Origin: Prorocentrum cordatum
Taxonomy: Eukaryota; Sar; Dinophyceae; Prorocentrales; Prorocentraceae
NCBI GenBank assembly: GCA_963575745.1
Contig: CAUYUJ010015960.1
Location: 717,171 to 781,170 of the forward strand
Direction of reading: 5' to 3'
DNA: 64,000 bases
This document shows positions 1 to 9,942 of this stretch, one piece after another. The translations under genes and the position numbers were made by a program. The notes beneath the pieces were generated by a model that saw only the letters and a program-made list of their open reading frames with translations, ran no database searches and was not told where the DNA came from. The number at the start of each line of letters is the position of its first letter. Positions within the stretch are counted from its first letter, which is position 1.

Positions 1-1
1 T

Positions 2-1420
2 TCTGGAGCGGATTGTGCGCACGGTGTTGCCGAGCCTAAGTTTTTGGAGCTCGTGGATGTGTTCATGGTGAGCAAAGCGTCGAGGTCTCTTCAGTATTTG
101 GCGGACGACCTGAGCTTGCACCACGAGACAGTGATGAATATAAGTATGTTCCATGCGTGCTGCACGTACCACATCTCGAGGCAGAGGACATTGCACGCCA
201 TCAGGACCATGTGTGCAGCTGTTCGGTCTGGTGGTGGGCGCTGCTTGCGCCTGTCGCTTCGCGCGTCAATGGACGATACGCCCATGTATCACAAAGTGTC
301 ACATGAGACGATGATTACCGACCAGTGCATCCTAGAGGCCATCCAGAACAGATCGGCGCCAGATAACATGTTTGAGTCACTTGTAGAGACTGATGTGGAG
401 CCAAAGGGGAAGATTGTTGCATACGAGGTGAAGGTCGGCGCGCTCTTCGAACTTCCTGCTGCGATCGATGATGATGCCGACGGCGCGTCGCTGCCTCGGC
501 GACGTTTCGTGCACGTCGTGTCTGTCATGCCGACGCCGCTGAGCAGTATCGATCGCACTACTGGCGAAGTATATCATCATCTCGCACGTTTGCACGAGCA
601 CGGCATTCCAGAGTTGGTTCTGTTGTTCCAGAGGTACGACAGGACATGTATGAGCGACGGCGACGGTGCTATTGCGAGAGCTGAGCGAAATTTGTCTCAG
701 GCGCCCAACCGTTCACATCGGAAATGCAGGGTGCACATGGCTCAGCATGTGCATGAGAGAAGTTGCGGGGTAGTGTTTGATAAGTTGCTTGTTGCTCAGT
801 ACCATGCGGCGAAGGTGTTCGAGACTCCTGGTGCCAAGAGCGACTTCAAGCGGATCCTTAGAGATATCATTTCCAGAACGTTCGTGCTTAAGTATGGCAT
901 CGCCCCGCTGGACGCGACTTCGCACCGTCTGGCAGCGATCGACACGTTTCTCCCGCCCTCCACTGTGGACGTTTCGTTCCAGAGGGCGCGCATCGTAGCC
1001 ATCAGGATTTCGAATGGGGACTTCAGGAAGCTCGGTGTGTTCGAGATGTACACGACCGACATGCATGCAAATGCGGCGGAGATGCGTTTCTGGGCCATCA
1101 GCCACTACGTGAGATGCATCATGAAGCTAGGTGTTTTCCCGTTCCCAAGGTCGAGGTGGACGCAGGCCCGGGAATCCATTCGTGCCATGGGCTTGTTGAT
1201 GAACACGCACGGGCTCTGGCAGGAGGCGTTCAGAACATGCGCTGAGGGACGTGTTCAGCCAGAGCCCGTCCCCAGCGGCGCTCTGGCCATCCTCGATCGT
1301 GATCTTTGCGATGGCGGTGGCGGTGAACTTGGTGCCTCGGAGGTCGCTCCAGTGCGTCGGGGCTGGGGCGAAGCGTGCACCAGGATCCAACCAACACCAA
1401 ACGACAAACATGATGGGTGA
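2..1420 (+). CDS. Transposase-like protein, N-terminal segment (5' end outside window)
   Basis: The frame is open from base 2, so the gene starts to the left of the window. Any start codon placed near 44 would be only a TTG. Near nt 104-140 (residues LSLHHETV) there is a helix-turn-helix-like stretch. SMDDTP (nt 266-283) could hold a first catalytic Asp. MSDGDGAIARAE (nt 649-684) followed by a C-x3-H (nt 725-739) resembles the second Asp block of MULE-like DDE transposases. PFPRSRW (nt 1139-1159) is a conserved-looking motif. The expected job is DNA cutting and joining in the nucleus, but the catalytic assignment rests on motif resemblance only. The frame stops at 1420, and the same protein appears to continue in another frame from about 1500, so an intron or frameshift lies between roughly 1250 and 1550. 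It could also be a host gene domesticated from a transposon. Confidence 0.62.
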   Translation, partial: SGADCAHGVAEPKFLELVDVFMVSKASRSLQYLADDLSLHHETVMNISMFHACCTYHISRQRTLHAIRTMCAAVRSGGGRCLRLSLRASMDDTPMYHKVSHETMITDQCILEAIQNRSAPDNMFESLVETDVEPKGKIVAYEVKVGALFELPAAIDDDADGASLPRRRFVHVVSVMPTPLSSIDRTTGEVYHHLARLHEHGIPELVLLFQRYDRTCMSDGDGAIARAERNLSQAPNRSHRKCRVHMAQHVHERSCGVVFDKLLVAQYHAAKVFETPGAKSDFKRILRDIISRTFVLKYGIAPLDATSHRLAAIDTFLPPSTVDVSFQRARIVAIRISNGDFRKLGVFEMYTTDMHANAAEMRFWAISHYVRCIMKLGVFPFPRSRWTQARESIRAMGLLMNTHGLWQEAFRTCAEGRVQPEPVPSGALAILDRDLCDGGGGELGASEVAPVRRGWGEACTRIQPTPNDKHDG

Positions 1421-2487
1421 GGCCCGTGGGTCCGTGGGCTCGAGATTGCGAGATGTTCCCAATCGGCGCCCCCCCAACGACCCCATCCCACTGTCCCGAA
1501 ATGTCGCCGTTAGCTTTTTACTGTCGGCCTCGAGGGGCCATGGTCGAAGGGGGCAGCGCAGCGTCGGTGGCGGTGGTGGCCGAGTGCACGCGTCAGCCAG
1601 CCCATCCAGAGGTTGTTGGCGACAAGGCCTTCGATCGCAAGAAGGTCGCTCTCCACTTGAAGGCGGGGATGGCCACGTGCGACCCCGAGCTCGCAACTAA
1701 GATTGCTATCTTGTCAGTGCTGGTGGAGCCTCAGCAGAGCTACATGTACGACATGCTTGATCGGACGAGCTCAGATGCTGCTGAGAAGATGTGGGTTCAA
1801 GGCTCGGTGACCTCAGATTCTGCTTTCACGAGTGGGTCGCCGCCCCACCTCGCGGCGATGATCAACGGCGAGCTCGAGGGCGCGTTCTTGGCCAAGGTCA
1901 GTTCTCTGCTGGACGGGGGCGAGGAGTTTTGGCAGGTCGTTGCCCCTGGCTCCGTGACGTACGCAACCAGTTTGTCAATATTCCAGGTGTTGGCGGTCGG
2001 CGGTGCTATCGTGGTTGAGGATATCTTATCTCTGGTGTCATCACACCCCATGCGCACGTACTTGTTGGCCTTCGAGAGCGCGAAATCAGCAGACTTCGCC
2101 CACATGGGGAGGAAGTTGAGGTCTACATCGCGATGCTTGCTGGACTCTTGGACGATCGGTTTGCTCGACACTTACGGGGATGCTATTGAGTGCGAAGCCG
2201 CTGTTGTTGATGTCCTATGCCGCGCTGCTGGGGCCGAGACCGACAACTCCAAGAGGGAGAACGCTCACGCGTGGATCAGGAGGTGCATCGTTCGAGGCTC
2301 TGAGCAGACGCACGTTGCCCACATGGAGTTGGTAAGCAGTCATCACGTTGTACGCAATGAGAGGAGATGGGCTAGCACAGTTCGACGCCGCTCAACTTTG
2401 AAGCCAGCTGGCAGCAGCGCGAGTGACAAGGTTGGCGAGGAGGCGGAGGCGGAGGCGAGAGCGCCCAGTGGCCCTGGCAGCAAATGA
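1417..2487 (+). CDS. Transposase-like protein, middle segment ending at an in-frame TGA
   Basis: This open frame looks protein-like from about nt 1540 and probably continues the preceding segment. The first ~120 nt are low-quality (Pro-rich) and may be intron. It is mostly helical, with FLAKVSSLLDGGEEFW near nt 1885 and a strongly conserved-looking block DNSKRENAHAWIRR (nt 2242-2283) followed by EQTH. That block could supply the acidic residue of a DDE-type active site. It ends in an Ala/Glu-rich linker and a TGA at 2485-2487. The very next codons, in the same frame, encode an HMG-like segment, so the TGA interrupts a continuous frame that runs from 1417 to 4311. It may be a nonsense mutation, or a sequence removed by splicing. 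No upstream promoter or ATG argues for a separate gene. Confidence 0.6.
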   Translation: MRPVGPWARDCEMFPIGAPPTTPSHCPEMSPLAFYCRPRGAMVEGGSAASVAVVAECTRQPAHPEVVGDKAFDRKKVALHLKAGMATCDPELATKIAILSVLVEPQQSYMYDMLDRTSSDAAEKMWVQGSVTSDSAFTSGSPPHLAAMINGELEGAFLAKVSSLLDGGEEFWQVVAPGSVTYATSLSIFQVLAVGGAIVVEDILSLVSSHPMRTYLLAFESAKSADFAHMGRKLRSTSRCLLDSWTIGLLDTYGDAIECEAAVVDVLCRAAGAETDNSKRENAHAWIRRCIVRGSEQTHVAHMELVSSHHVVRNERRWASTVRRRSTLKPAGSSASDKVGEEAEAEARAPSGPGSK

Positions 2488-3886
2488 AAGTGTGGAGGCG
2501 CATGCCGTGCGTTCTTCAGTGAGCAGCTGGGCAAGAAAGGCAAGTACACCTTGAGCGAGATCCATCGCATGTACAAGGAGCTTGACAGCGAGGAGCTTGA
2601 CCGCTACAAGCGAGATGGGATGGATGCGACGATCACTGCGAGATATGGGAATCCACATCCTTTTGGAGTTGGGGCGAAACTTGCGGACCAGAGGGCGCGC
2701 GCTGCCAGCAAGGAGACCATTCTTGAGAGCAGCAGGGCCCGCATTCGCAAGAGCCTGGGCGTGGATCCAGGCCCACCTGGGCAAGGCGATGCCGATGTTC
2801 TTGATGTTCTCGTGGCTGCTCGGGAGTGCCTTTCTAACGAGGTGGGGATGTCGGATGCGATGTCTGTGTTCGCCAAGTGCAGCTGGAACAAGCGCGCGAT
2901 GAGCCAGGCCCGCGCGGTGGAGTACAACAGCCAGCTCGCGAAGTTCAAAGAGCGGACTGGGGATCGATTGGTGTCAGGCGTTTCGGATGCCCTTGCCTTG
3001 AGGGGGCTTGCAAGCGAGTCTGTTCGTTGCGTCCCTGCGCCTCCGTCGGTGTCCAGGTTTTTGTACAGCAGCTCTGAGACTTTCCCACTGGCCCGTACCG
3101 TGACCTCCCTGAGGGGCAAGCACCGCGCCTGCAAGGTGTTGATGGCAGCAGCTCTGACGGACTGGGGGCACAGGCACCGCTTGGTGCGGCATGCGACGTG
3201 CGAGAAGTTGCCGAAGCAGCCGCCCCCCCGACAGCCTTGCTTGGATGCTGGACTCTGCCTGTGCAAGGGCGACGGCGCAATGGCAGCCATGCAGGTCTCC
3301 CAGTGGGAAGCATCAGTCAAGTACGCGTTCCCCGTCGGCGTACTGCGTCAGCGCCTCCAGGCGGCATCATTTTGTCAAGTGCTCATTGGCGAGGTCCCAG
3401 TGCCACTGGACGGTGGGGATGAAGATGAAGGTGGTCTTGCCAACGTGCGCGAATTACATGACAATGTTCGCATCGAGGTTTGGAGCTGCATTGCCTTTCA
3501 CAATCTGAACCCTTGGAAGGCAGTGCTGATGCCTGCCAGATCGAGCGGGGCTGCTGGCGATGAGGTGGTGACCGTCGTCATGGAGGCGAAGTGGGTGAGG
3601 AGGCATCGCTACTTCATGAATCTCATTGGCGACTACGGTGAAGACGCCAGGTGGAGCGTTCTGTTTTACGAATTCGTCAACTCCGACGAGCCCAGGGCCG
3701 ACGTTCACCCGTCCAGGCAGCTTGCCAGGAGGATGGGCGACCAGATCCCCGTGTCGTTCTGGAGCGGGCCTGGCGACGCGGCCAGGCTCGCCGCGCTACT
3801 TCGCCGGCGCCGTCGGGGCGACAGAGAGAGGATAAAGAGGAGCCAGGGTCCCAGGGGCGACACAATACCGCAGTTCCGCCTGACGC
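2488..3886 (+). CDS. Transposase-like protein, C-terminal segment with HMG-like and Cys/Trp-rich parts
   Basis: In frame with the preceding segment after the TGA at 2485. Residues CRAFFSEQLGKKGKY then MYKELDSEELDRYK (nt 2503-2610) resemble an HMG-box-like helix pair, which in this type of dinoflagellate protein follows the transposase part. Next come a helical region, CLDAGLCLCKGDG (nt 3238-3276, a possible metal-binding Cys cluster), and a Trp/Tyr-rich part, WVRRHRYFMNLIGDYGEDAR (nt 3592-3651), ending FYEFVNSDEP. Protein-like sequence stops near nt 3870 (RIKRSQGPRGDTIPQ). The frame stays open to a TAA at 4309-4311 only because the GC-rich repeat that follows lacks stops. I therefore place the end of coding near 3886 and suspect a splice donor close by. 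Function beyond DNA binding is unknown. Confidence 0.6.
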
Positions 3887-5166
3887 TGTCCGGGCGCCCG
3901 GGCGGCCCGCGGGCGTCCGGGCGGCTGGGCGCCCGGGCGTCCGGGCCGCCCGGGCGTTCGGGCGCCGGGCGCTCTGGGCGCCCGGGCGGCCCGGGCGGGC
4001 CCGGGCGTCTGGGCGGCTGGGCGGCTGGGCGCCGTCCGGGCATCCCGGCACCTGGGCGTCCGGGGCGCCCGAGCGGCCGCGGCGTCTGGGCGGCTGGGCG
4101 CCCGGGCGTCCGGGGCGCCCAGGCGGCCGCGACGTCCGAGCGGCTGGGCGCCCGGGCGTCTGGGCCCTCCGGCGTTCGGGGCCGGGCGCCTGGGCGTCGG
4201 GCGGCCCTGGCGGCCCGGGCGTCCGGCGCGGCTGTTTCGCTGGGCGCCGTCCGAGCATCCCGGCGCCAGGCGTCCGGGGGCGCCCGAGCGGCCGCGGCGT
4301 CCGGCGGCTAAAGTCCGGGCGTCTGGGCCGCCCGGGCATCCGGGCGCCGGGCGCTCCGTGCGGTTCCCGAGCGCCCGGGCGCTCTGGGCGTTCCCGGCGG
4401 CTGGCGGGCCCGGGCGTCCGGGCGGCTGGGCGCCGGGGCGCCCGGGCGGCCGCGGCGTCCAGGCGGCTGGGCGCCGGGGGCGTCTGGGCCGCCCCGGCGT
4501 TCGGGCGCCGGGCGCTCTGGCGTCCGGCGGCCCGGGCGGCCCGGGCGTCCGGGCGCGCGGCTGGGCGCCGCCCGGGCACCCTGCGTCCGGGCGTCCGGGG
4601 CGCCTGGGCGGAGCCCGGGCGTCCGGGCGCCGTGGGCGCGGGCGTCCCGCGCGTCCGGGCGGCTGGGCGCCCCGCGTCTGGTTCCCAGAGCGTCGATCGC
4701 CGGGCCCTGGGCTGCGGGTCCGGGCGGCTGGGCGGCTGGGCGCGTCTGGGCATCCGGCGTCCGGGGTGGCTGGGCGCCGGGGCGTCAGGCTGCCCGGGCG
4801 TTCGGGCGCCGGGTCTCGTCCGGGCGGCCGGGCGGGCCCTGGCGTCCGGGGCGGCGCGGGCGGGCGCCGTCCGGGCATTCCCGGCGCCCGGGCGTCCGGG
4901 GCGCCGGGCGGCCGCGGCGTCCGCAGGCGGCTGGGCGCCCGGGCGTCCGGGCCGCCCGGGCATCCGGGCGCCGGGCGCTCCGCGCGTCCGGGCGCCCCGG
5001 GCGTCGGGGCGCCTGGGCGGCCCGGGCATCCGGGCGCCTGGGCGCCATGGGCGCCCGTGGGCGCTCATCCCGGCGTCGGGCGCCCGGCCGCCTGGGCGCC
5101 CGGGCGCCGTGCGCCACGGGCGCCCATGGGCCTCCCGGCGTCCGGGCGTCCAGGCGCCCGCCCGGA
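3887..5166. repeat. GC-rich short-unit satellite, block 1
   Basis: About 1.28 kb of degenerate 8-10 bp units such as GCGTCCGGGC and GCGCCCGGGC, with interspersed CGGCTGG variants. It is open in several frames on both strands (Ala/Arg/Gly/Pro-rich), which follows from composition and is not coding. The same repeat, in the same orientation, recurs at 9166-9925. Confidence 0.9.
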
Positions 5167-6454
5167 CCCCGTCTCGCTCTGTTTTGCAATTCATGATGAT
5201 GTTTTTGCAATGAATACAACAGCTCCACCCGCCTGCCCCCTTGACATCCCGCGTGCCTTTTTTGTTCCCGCTCATCTTGGATGACAGCCAAAGTTGCACC
5301 CCATGAAGAAATCGGGTCTGACTTGGAAGCCGCGATCAAAAGTCCATTGCCCGGGCGAAAAAACATACGAAGTATCTCGCGCATCACATTGCTAACATCT
5401 CTTCGTATCTCGCGCACTGTGGTCACGCGAAGGTATCCAAAGGGAAAAGTTCCACACTGTCGCATTCTCAACCAGCTTTTCTAGAAATGTCCAGTATACT
5501 GCCTCCGTCCCTCCTCCTTTATCGGGCATTTTGATATTCCCCACAGTGGCTTCGTCTGACTACAGAACTAAGGAAAGGTGATCGCGAGTGTGCTGCGACA
5601 TTGACTTCCTGAGAAAAGGCACGAAACCAAGAACCCCTTGCGCTAACACCCATACGAGGCCAACCGGATTGATATAGTGAAACCAACCCCCGCTGCCATC
5701 TTTCATTGCCAGCGCAAAGCACTCGATAAGGTGCCCAAAAGGCGTCTCCAGAGGCAAAACATGCGGTTCATGGTTGTCACGGGATGCCTCTTCTAAAATA
5801 CGGGGCAACTCAGCCTTCGAAACCGTGAGGTGATTCCCTATACTTCGACTCTGAGTCTTTTCTTTGGGGACATGTTCAACAAGCCGATTTTTGAGTCGGA
5901 AACAATCGAGGTGAGGAAGGGGAGGGGGAGGACACTTGCAAAATAATTACCAAATCCAAGCACGCGTCAAGAAATTGTGACCGGGAGACGGCCATGTTCA
6001 AACGATTGCTAAATTGATCGCGACACCTACCATAACTGCGCCCTGGTGAGCCTACGCGAAATGAGCGCCCCTCAATTTCATTGGTACCCTTTCCTTCATC
6101 ATAGATTGTTTGGCCCCTTGCATGTTAAATCAAGTTAAGTCGTACCTAAATCTACAGACGGCCCATTGTATCTGTACTGTTTTTTTTGTTGCGCGAGCGT
6201 TTTTTTACATTCGCCGATCCTTTCGTATCATCAGAAAACCACCCGAGCTAAACCATTTACAAATGACCTAGCACATTGCCCATTGATTTGTATGTGTTTG
6301 CAACTGGCGACAGAGCTGCAAATTCTTAGTTACCTAACAGCTCTTGCTGATAGGCTTCTAGTAGGCTCGAAAGAGAGCATCTTGACGCCCCAGAGGGGGT
6401 CTGGGCGGGAACCGGACAGAGGATCCTGCAGATCCGGCAGCCCCAGGAACCCTT
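5167..6454. other. Unique, less GC-rich island between satellites
   Basis: This stretch is visibly richer in A and T than both flanking satellites and shows no tandem structure. It holds one protein-like open frame on the minus strand (5560-5946). Otherwise I see no gene, RNA or repeat in it. It may be intronic if the transposase-like gene really continues at 9.94 kb. Confidence 0.6.
5560..5946 (-). CDS. Protein-like minus-strand open frame, unknown function
   Basis: The frame is open for 128 codons, from just after a TAA (complement of 5947-5949) to a stop at 5560-5562. Composition is balanced and unlike the low-complexity frames around it. It includes FRLKNRLVEHVPKEKTQSRS, ILEEASRDNHEPHVLPLETP and GGWFHYINPVGLVWVL, the last a hydrophobic stretch that could be a buried strand-helix or a weak membrane segment. 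There is no in-frame ATG at the beginning; an internal Met is late. It could be an exon, a captured gene fragment or a transposon remnant. I do not recognise the family. Its direction is opposite to all other convincing coding sequence here. Confidence 0.35.
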   Translation of the reverse strand, partial: LFCKCPPPPLPHLDCFRLKNRLVEHVPKEKTQSRSIGNHLTVSKAELPRILEEASRDNHEPHVLPLETPFGHLIECFALAMKDGSGGWFHYINPVGLVWVLAQGVLGFVPFLRKSMSQHTRDHLSLVL

Positions 6455-6496
6455 AGACATTCCCAGGAATTTTTAGGAATCCTCAGGAATCCATTC
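6455..6496. repeat. GGAATCC-type short repeats at left edge of satellite complex
   Basis: Several AGGAAT/CCTNAGGAAT units occur just before the 73-bp array. The same motif forms the block at 8711-8890 on the far side of the satellite, so the array and the AGGCTG satellite are bracketed by related sequence. Confidence 0.55.
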
Positions 6497-6896
6497 CCAG
6501 AACACAACTCCCAGGCCACATTTTGATTGCTTGGAGCCAACTGTAGGCCACTTCGCGTTCTTCGTCTTTCCAGAACACCGCTCCCAGGCCACATTTTGAA
6601 TGCCCGGAGCCAACTGTTGGCCTCTTCGTGTTTTTCGTCTTCCCAGAACACCACTCCCAGGCCACACTTTGAATGCCCGGAGCCAACTGTAGGCCACTCC
6701 GTGTTCTTCGTGATCCCAGAACACCATTCCCAGGCCACATTTTAAATGCCCGGAGCTAACTGTAGGCCACTTCGTGTTCTTCGTCTTCCCAGAACACACT
6801 CCCAGGCCACATTTTGATTGCCCGGAGCCATCTATGGGCCACTTCGTGATCTTCGTGTTCCCAGAACACCAGTCCTGTGCCATATTTTGAATGCCC
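6497..6896. repeat. 73-bp tandem repeat, about 5.5 copies
   Basis: The anchor CCAGGCCACA recurs at 6511, 6584, 6657, 6730 and 6802, a spacing of 72-73 bp, with a diverged last copy near 6874. Units read CCAGAACACC, then CTCCCAGGCC, ATTTTGAATGCCCGGAGCC and CTGTAGGCCACTTCGTGTTC. Because the period is not a multiple of three, overlapping frames appear open; none is taken as coding. Confidence 0.9.
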
Positions 6897-8710
6897 GAAC
6901 TTAGGCAAGCTGAGGCCCAGGCTGGCTGAGGCCGAGGCAGGCTGAGGCTGAGGCTGAGGCACGCCGAGGCAAGCTGAGGCTGAGGCTGAGGCAGGCTCAG
7001 GCTGAGGCAGGCTGAGACTGAGGCTGAGGCTGACGCAGGCTGAGGCCGAGGCCGGCTGAAGTTGAGGCTGAGGCAGGCTGATGCAGGCTGAGGGTGAGGC
7101 AGGCTGAGACTGAGGCTGAGGCAGGCTGAGGCTGAGGCTGAGGCTGATGCAGGCTGAGGCTGACAGGCTGACGCTGAGGCTGAGGCAGGCTGAGGCTGAG
7201 GCTGAGGCAAGCCGAGGCAGGCTGAGGCTGAGGCTGAAGCTGAGGCAGGCTGAGGCTGAGGCTGAGGCTGAGGCTGTGGCTGAGGCAAGCTGCGGCTGAG
7301 GCAGGCTGAGGCTGAGGCTGAGGCTGATGCAGGCTGAGGCTGAGGCAGGCTGAGGCTCAGGCTGAGGCCGAGGCAGGCTGAGGCTGAGGCCGAGGCAAGC
7401 CGAGGAAGGCTAAGGCTGAGGCAAGCTGAGGCTGAGACAGGCTTAGGCTGAGGCTGAGGCAGGCTGAGGCTGAGGCAGGCTGAGGCTGAGGCTGAGGCAG
7501 GCTCAGGAGGCTCAGGCAGGCTGAGGCTGAAGCAGGCTGAGACTGTGGCTGAGGCAGGCTGAGGCTGAGGCTGAGGCTGATGCAGGCTGAGGCTGAGAGG
7601 CTGACGCTGAGGCTGAGGCCGAGGCAGGCTGAGGCTGAGGCTGAGGCTGCGGCCGAGGCAGGCTGAGGCTGAGGCTGAAGCTGAGGCAGGCTGAGGCTGA
7701 GGCTGAGGCAGTGGCTCAGGCTGAGGCAAGCTGCGGCTGAGGCAGGCTGAGGCTGAGGCTGAGGCAGGCTAAGACTGAGGCAGGCTGAGGCTGAGGCTGA
7801 GGCAGGCTGAGGCTGAGGCTGAAGCAGAGGCTGATGCAGGCTGAGGCTGAGGCCGAGGCAATCCGAGGCAGGCTGAGGCTGAGGCTGAGGCTGAGGCAGG
7901 CTGAGGCTGAGGCTGAGACAGGCTGAGGCTGAGGCTGAGGCAGGCTGAGGCTGAGGCAGGCTGAGGCTGAGGCCGAGGCAGGTTCAGGAGGATGAGGCAG
8001 GCTGAGGCTGAGGCTGGCTGAGACTGAGGCTGAGGCAGGCTGAGGCTGAGGCTGAGGCTGATGCAGGCTGATGCTGAGAGGCTAACGCTGAGGCTGAGGC
8101 AGGCTGAGGCTGAGGCTGAGGCCGAGGCAGGCTGAGGCTGAGGCTGAGGCAAGCCGAGGCAGGCTGAGGCAGGCTGAAGCTGAGGCAGGCTGAGGCTGAG
8201 GCTGAGGCAGTTGCTGAGGCTGAGGCAGGCTGAGGCTGAGGCAGGCTGAGGCTGAGGCTGATGCAGGCTGAGGCTGAGGCAGGCTGAGGCTGAGGCAGGC
8301 TGAGGCTGAGGCTAAGGCTGATGCAGGCTGGGGCTGGGAGGCTGACGCTGAGGCTGAGGCAGGCTGAGGCTGAGGCCGAGGCAGGCTGAGGCTGAGGCTG
8401 AGGCTGCGGCCGAGGCAGGCTGAGGCTGAGGCTGAAGCTGAGGCAGGCTGAGGCTGAGGCTGAGGCTGTGGCTGAGGCTGAGGCAAGCTGCGGCTGAGGC
8501 AGGCTGAGGCTGAGGCTGATGCAGGCTGAGACTGGGGCAGGCTGAGGCTGAGGCTGAGGCAGGCTGAGGCTGAGGTTGAGGCCGAGGCAGGCTGAGGCTG
8601 AGGCCGAGGCAAGCCGAGGCAGGCTGAGGCTGAGGCTGAGGCTGAGGCAGGCTGAGGCTGAGACAGGCTGAGGCTGAGGCTGAGGCAGGCTGACGCTGAG
8701 GCCGAGGCAG
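6897..8710. repeat. (GAGGCT)n / GAGGCAGGCT satellite with higher-order structure
   Basis: A 1.8-kb hexamer-based satellite. Variant units (GATGCAGGCT, GAGAGGCTGACGCT, CAAGCTGCGGCT) recur in the same order. GGCTGACGCTG lies at 7166 and 7599, and CAAGCTGCGG at 7286, 7727 and 8484, implying a higher-order unit of about 435-440 bp that is shortened in places. The minus strand is open for up to 418 codons as Pro-Gln/Ala-Ser repeats, an automatic result of a hexamer without stops. Confidence 0.92.
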
Positions 8711-8892
8711 GCGAATCCTTCGGAATCCTTAGGATTCCCTAGGAATCCTTAGGAATCCCAAGGAATCCCTAGGAATCTGGATTCCTAAGGATTCCTAAGG
8801 TTTCCTAAGGATTCCTATGGACTCCTAAGGATGCCTAAGGATGCCTTAGGAATCCCTCGGAATCCTTAGGATTCGATTGGATTCCATGGGAT
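8711..8892. repeat. GGAATCC/GGATTCC palindromic repeat block
   Basis: The left half is made of CCTTAGGAATCC-type units and the right half of GGATTCCTAAGG-type units, so the block can fold on itself into a long imperfect hairpin. The unit GGAATCCTTAGGATTCC is itself palindromic. Confidence 0.8.
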
Positions 8893-9165
8893 CCTAAGGC
8901 CGTTGCCACTGCGATTTTCATTGCGAATGCGACTGCGACTGCGAGAACAGCATAATTCTACAACTGGATTCCCACCTGAATCTTAAGGGGGATGCTTCCA
9001 GATATGCTTATACACATCGCTGTTAGGTTGCTTTGCCGGGATACTTTCTTCTGGGTTATACGATGGGTTGTCGTAGTTATATGTAGGCATGCATGTGACT
9101 TCCAAATGTGCTACATGGAGGCACCCGCAAAGTACCACCTATACTCCAGGCGTTTCCTGGGCGTG
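8893..9165. other. Short unique stretch, nothing recognised
   Basis: It begins with degenerate GCGACT/GCGATT units and then becomes unique sequence. I see no gene or RNA. Confidence 0.5.
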
Positions 9166-9927
9166 GCCCGCCGGGCGTTTGGGCGATTGGGCGCCCATTG
9201 GGGGCGTCCGTGCGTCAGGGCGCTTCAGGTGCCCGGGCGCCCGGGCGCTTGGGTGTCCGGGCGCCCGGGCGCCCAGGCGTCCAGGCGCCCGGGCGTCCGG
9301 GCGTCCGGACGTCCGGGCGCGGGCGCCCTGGGCGCTTCTGGCGCCCGGGCCTGGCCCGCTGGGCGCCCGGGCGCACGGGCGTCCGGGCGTGTCCGGGCGT
9401 CCGGGCGTTCCGGCGCCTGGGCGTCTGGGCGCTTCAGGCGCCCGGGCGCCCCTGGGCGCCCGGGCGTCCGAGCGTCCGGGCGCCCCGGCGCCTGGCGCCC
9501 AGCGTCCAGCTGGGCGCTTCAGGCGCCGGGGCGTCCGGGCGCCCCGGAGCCCCGGAGCCCGGACGTCTGGGCGTCTGGGCGTCCGGGCGTCCGGGCGCCT
9601 GCCGGTGCTCGGGCGTGCGGGCGTCCGCGCGTCCGGGCGCCCGGGCGCCCTAGCACCCAGCGTCGGGGCGTTTCCTGGGCGTGGCCCGCCGGGCGCCCGG
9701 GCGCCCGGGCGCCCGGCCCCGGGCGCTCGGGCGTCCGGGCGCTTTGGCGCCCAGGGCGTTCGTGCGCCAGGGCGCTTCAGGCGCCCAGTCCGGGCGCCCA
9801 GGCGCCCGGGCGCCTGGGCGTCCGGGCGTCCGGGCGCGGGCGCCCTGGGCGGTTCTGTCGTCTGGGCCTGGCCCGCCGGGCGCCCAGGCGTCTGGGCGTC
9901 CGGGCGCCCAGCCGGGCCTTGGTAAAA
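9166..9927. repeat. GC-rich short-unit satellite, block 2
   Basis: Same 8-10 bp unit family and same orientation as the block at 3887-5166 (GCGCCCGGGC, GCGTCCGGGC). A phrase of about 20 bp beginning GCGTTTCCTGGGCGTGGCC occurs twice, near 9150 and 9667, suggesting internal duplication of ~515 bp. Confidence 0.9.
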
Positions 9928-9942
9928 TTGCGCCATCCCTAG

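Noticed and set aside
3677-5299. 540-codon minus frame and 520-codon plus frame across the GC satellite
   Set aside because: Composed only of Arg/Ala/Gly/Pro from 8-10 bp repeats; both strands are open at once.
6473-8612. Minus-strand open frames of 418, 127 and 176 codons rich in Pro-Gln and Ala-Ser
   Set aside because: They are the automatic reading of a hexamer satellite without stop codons; no unique sequence beyond the repeat supports a protein.
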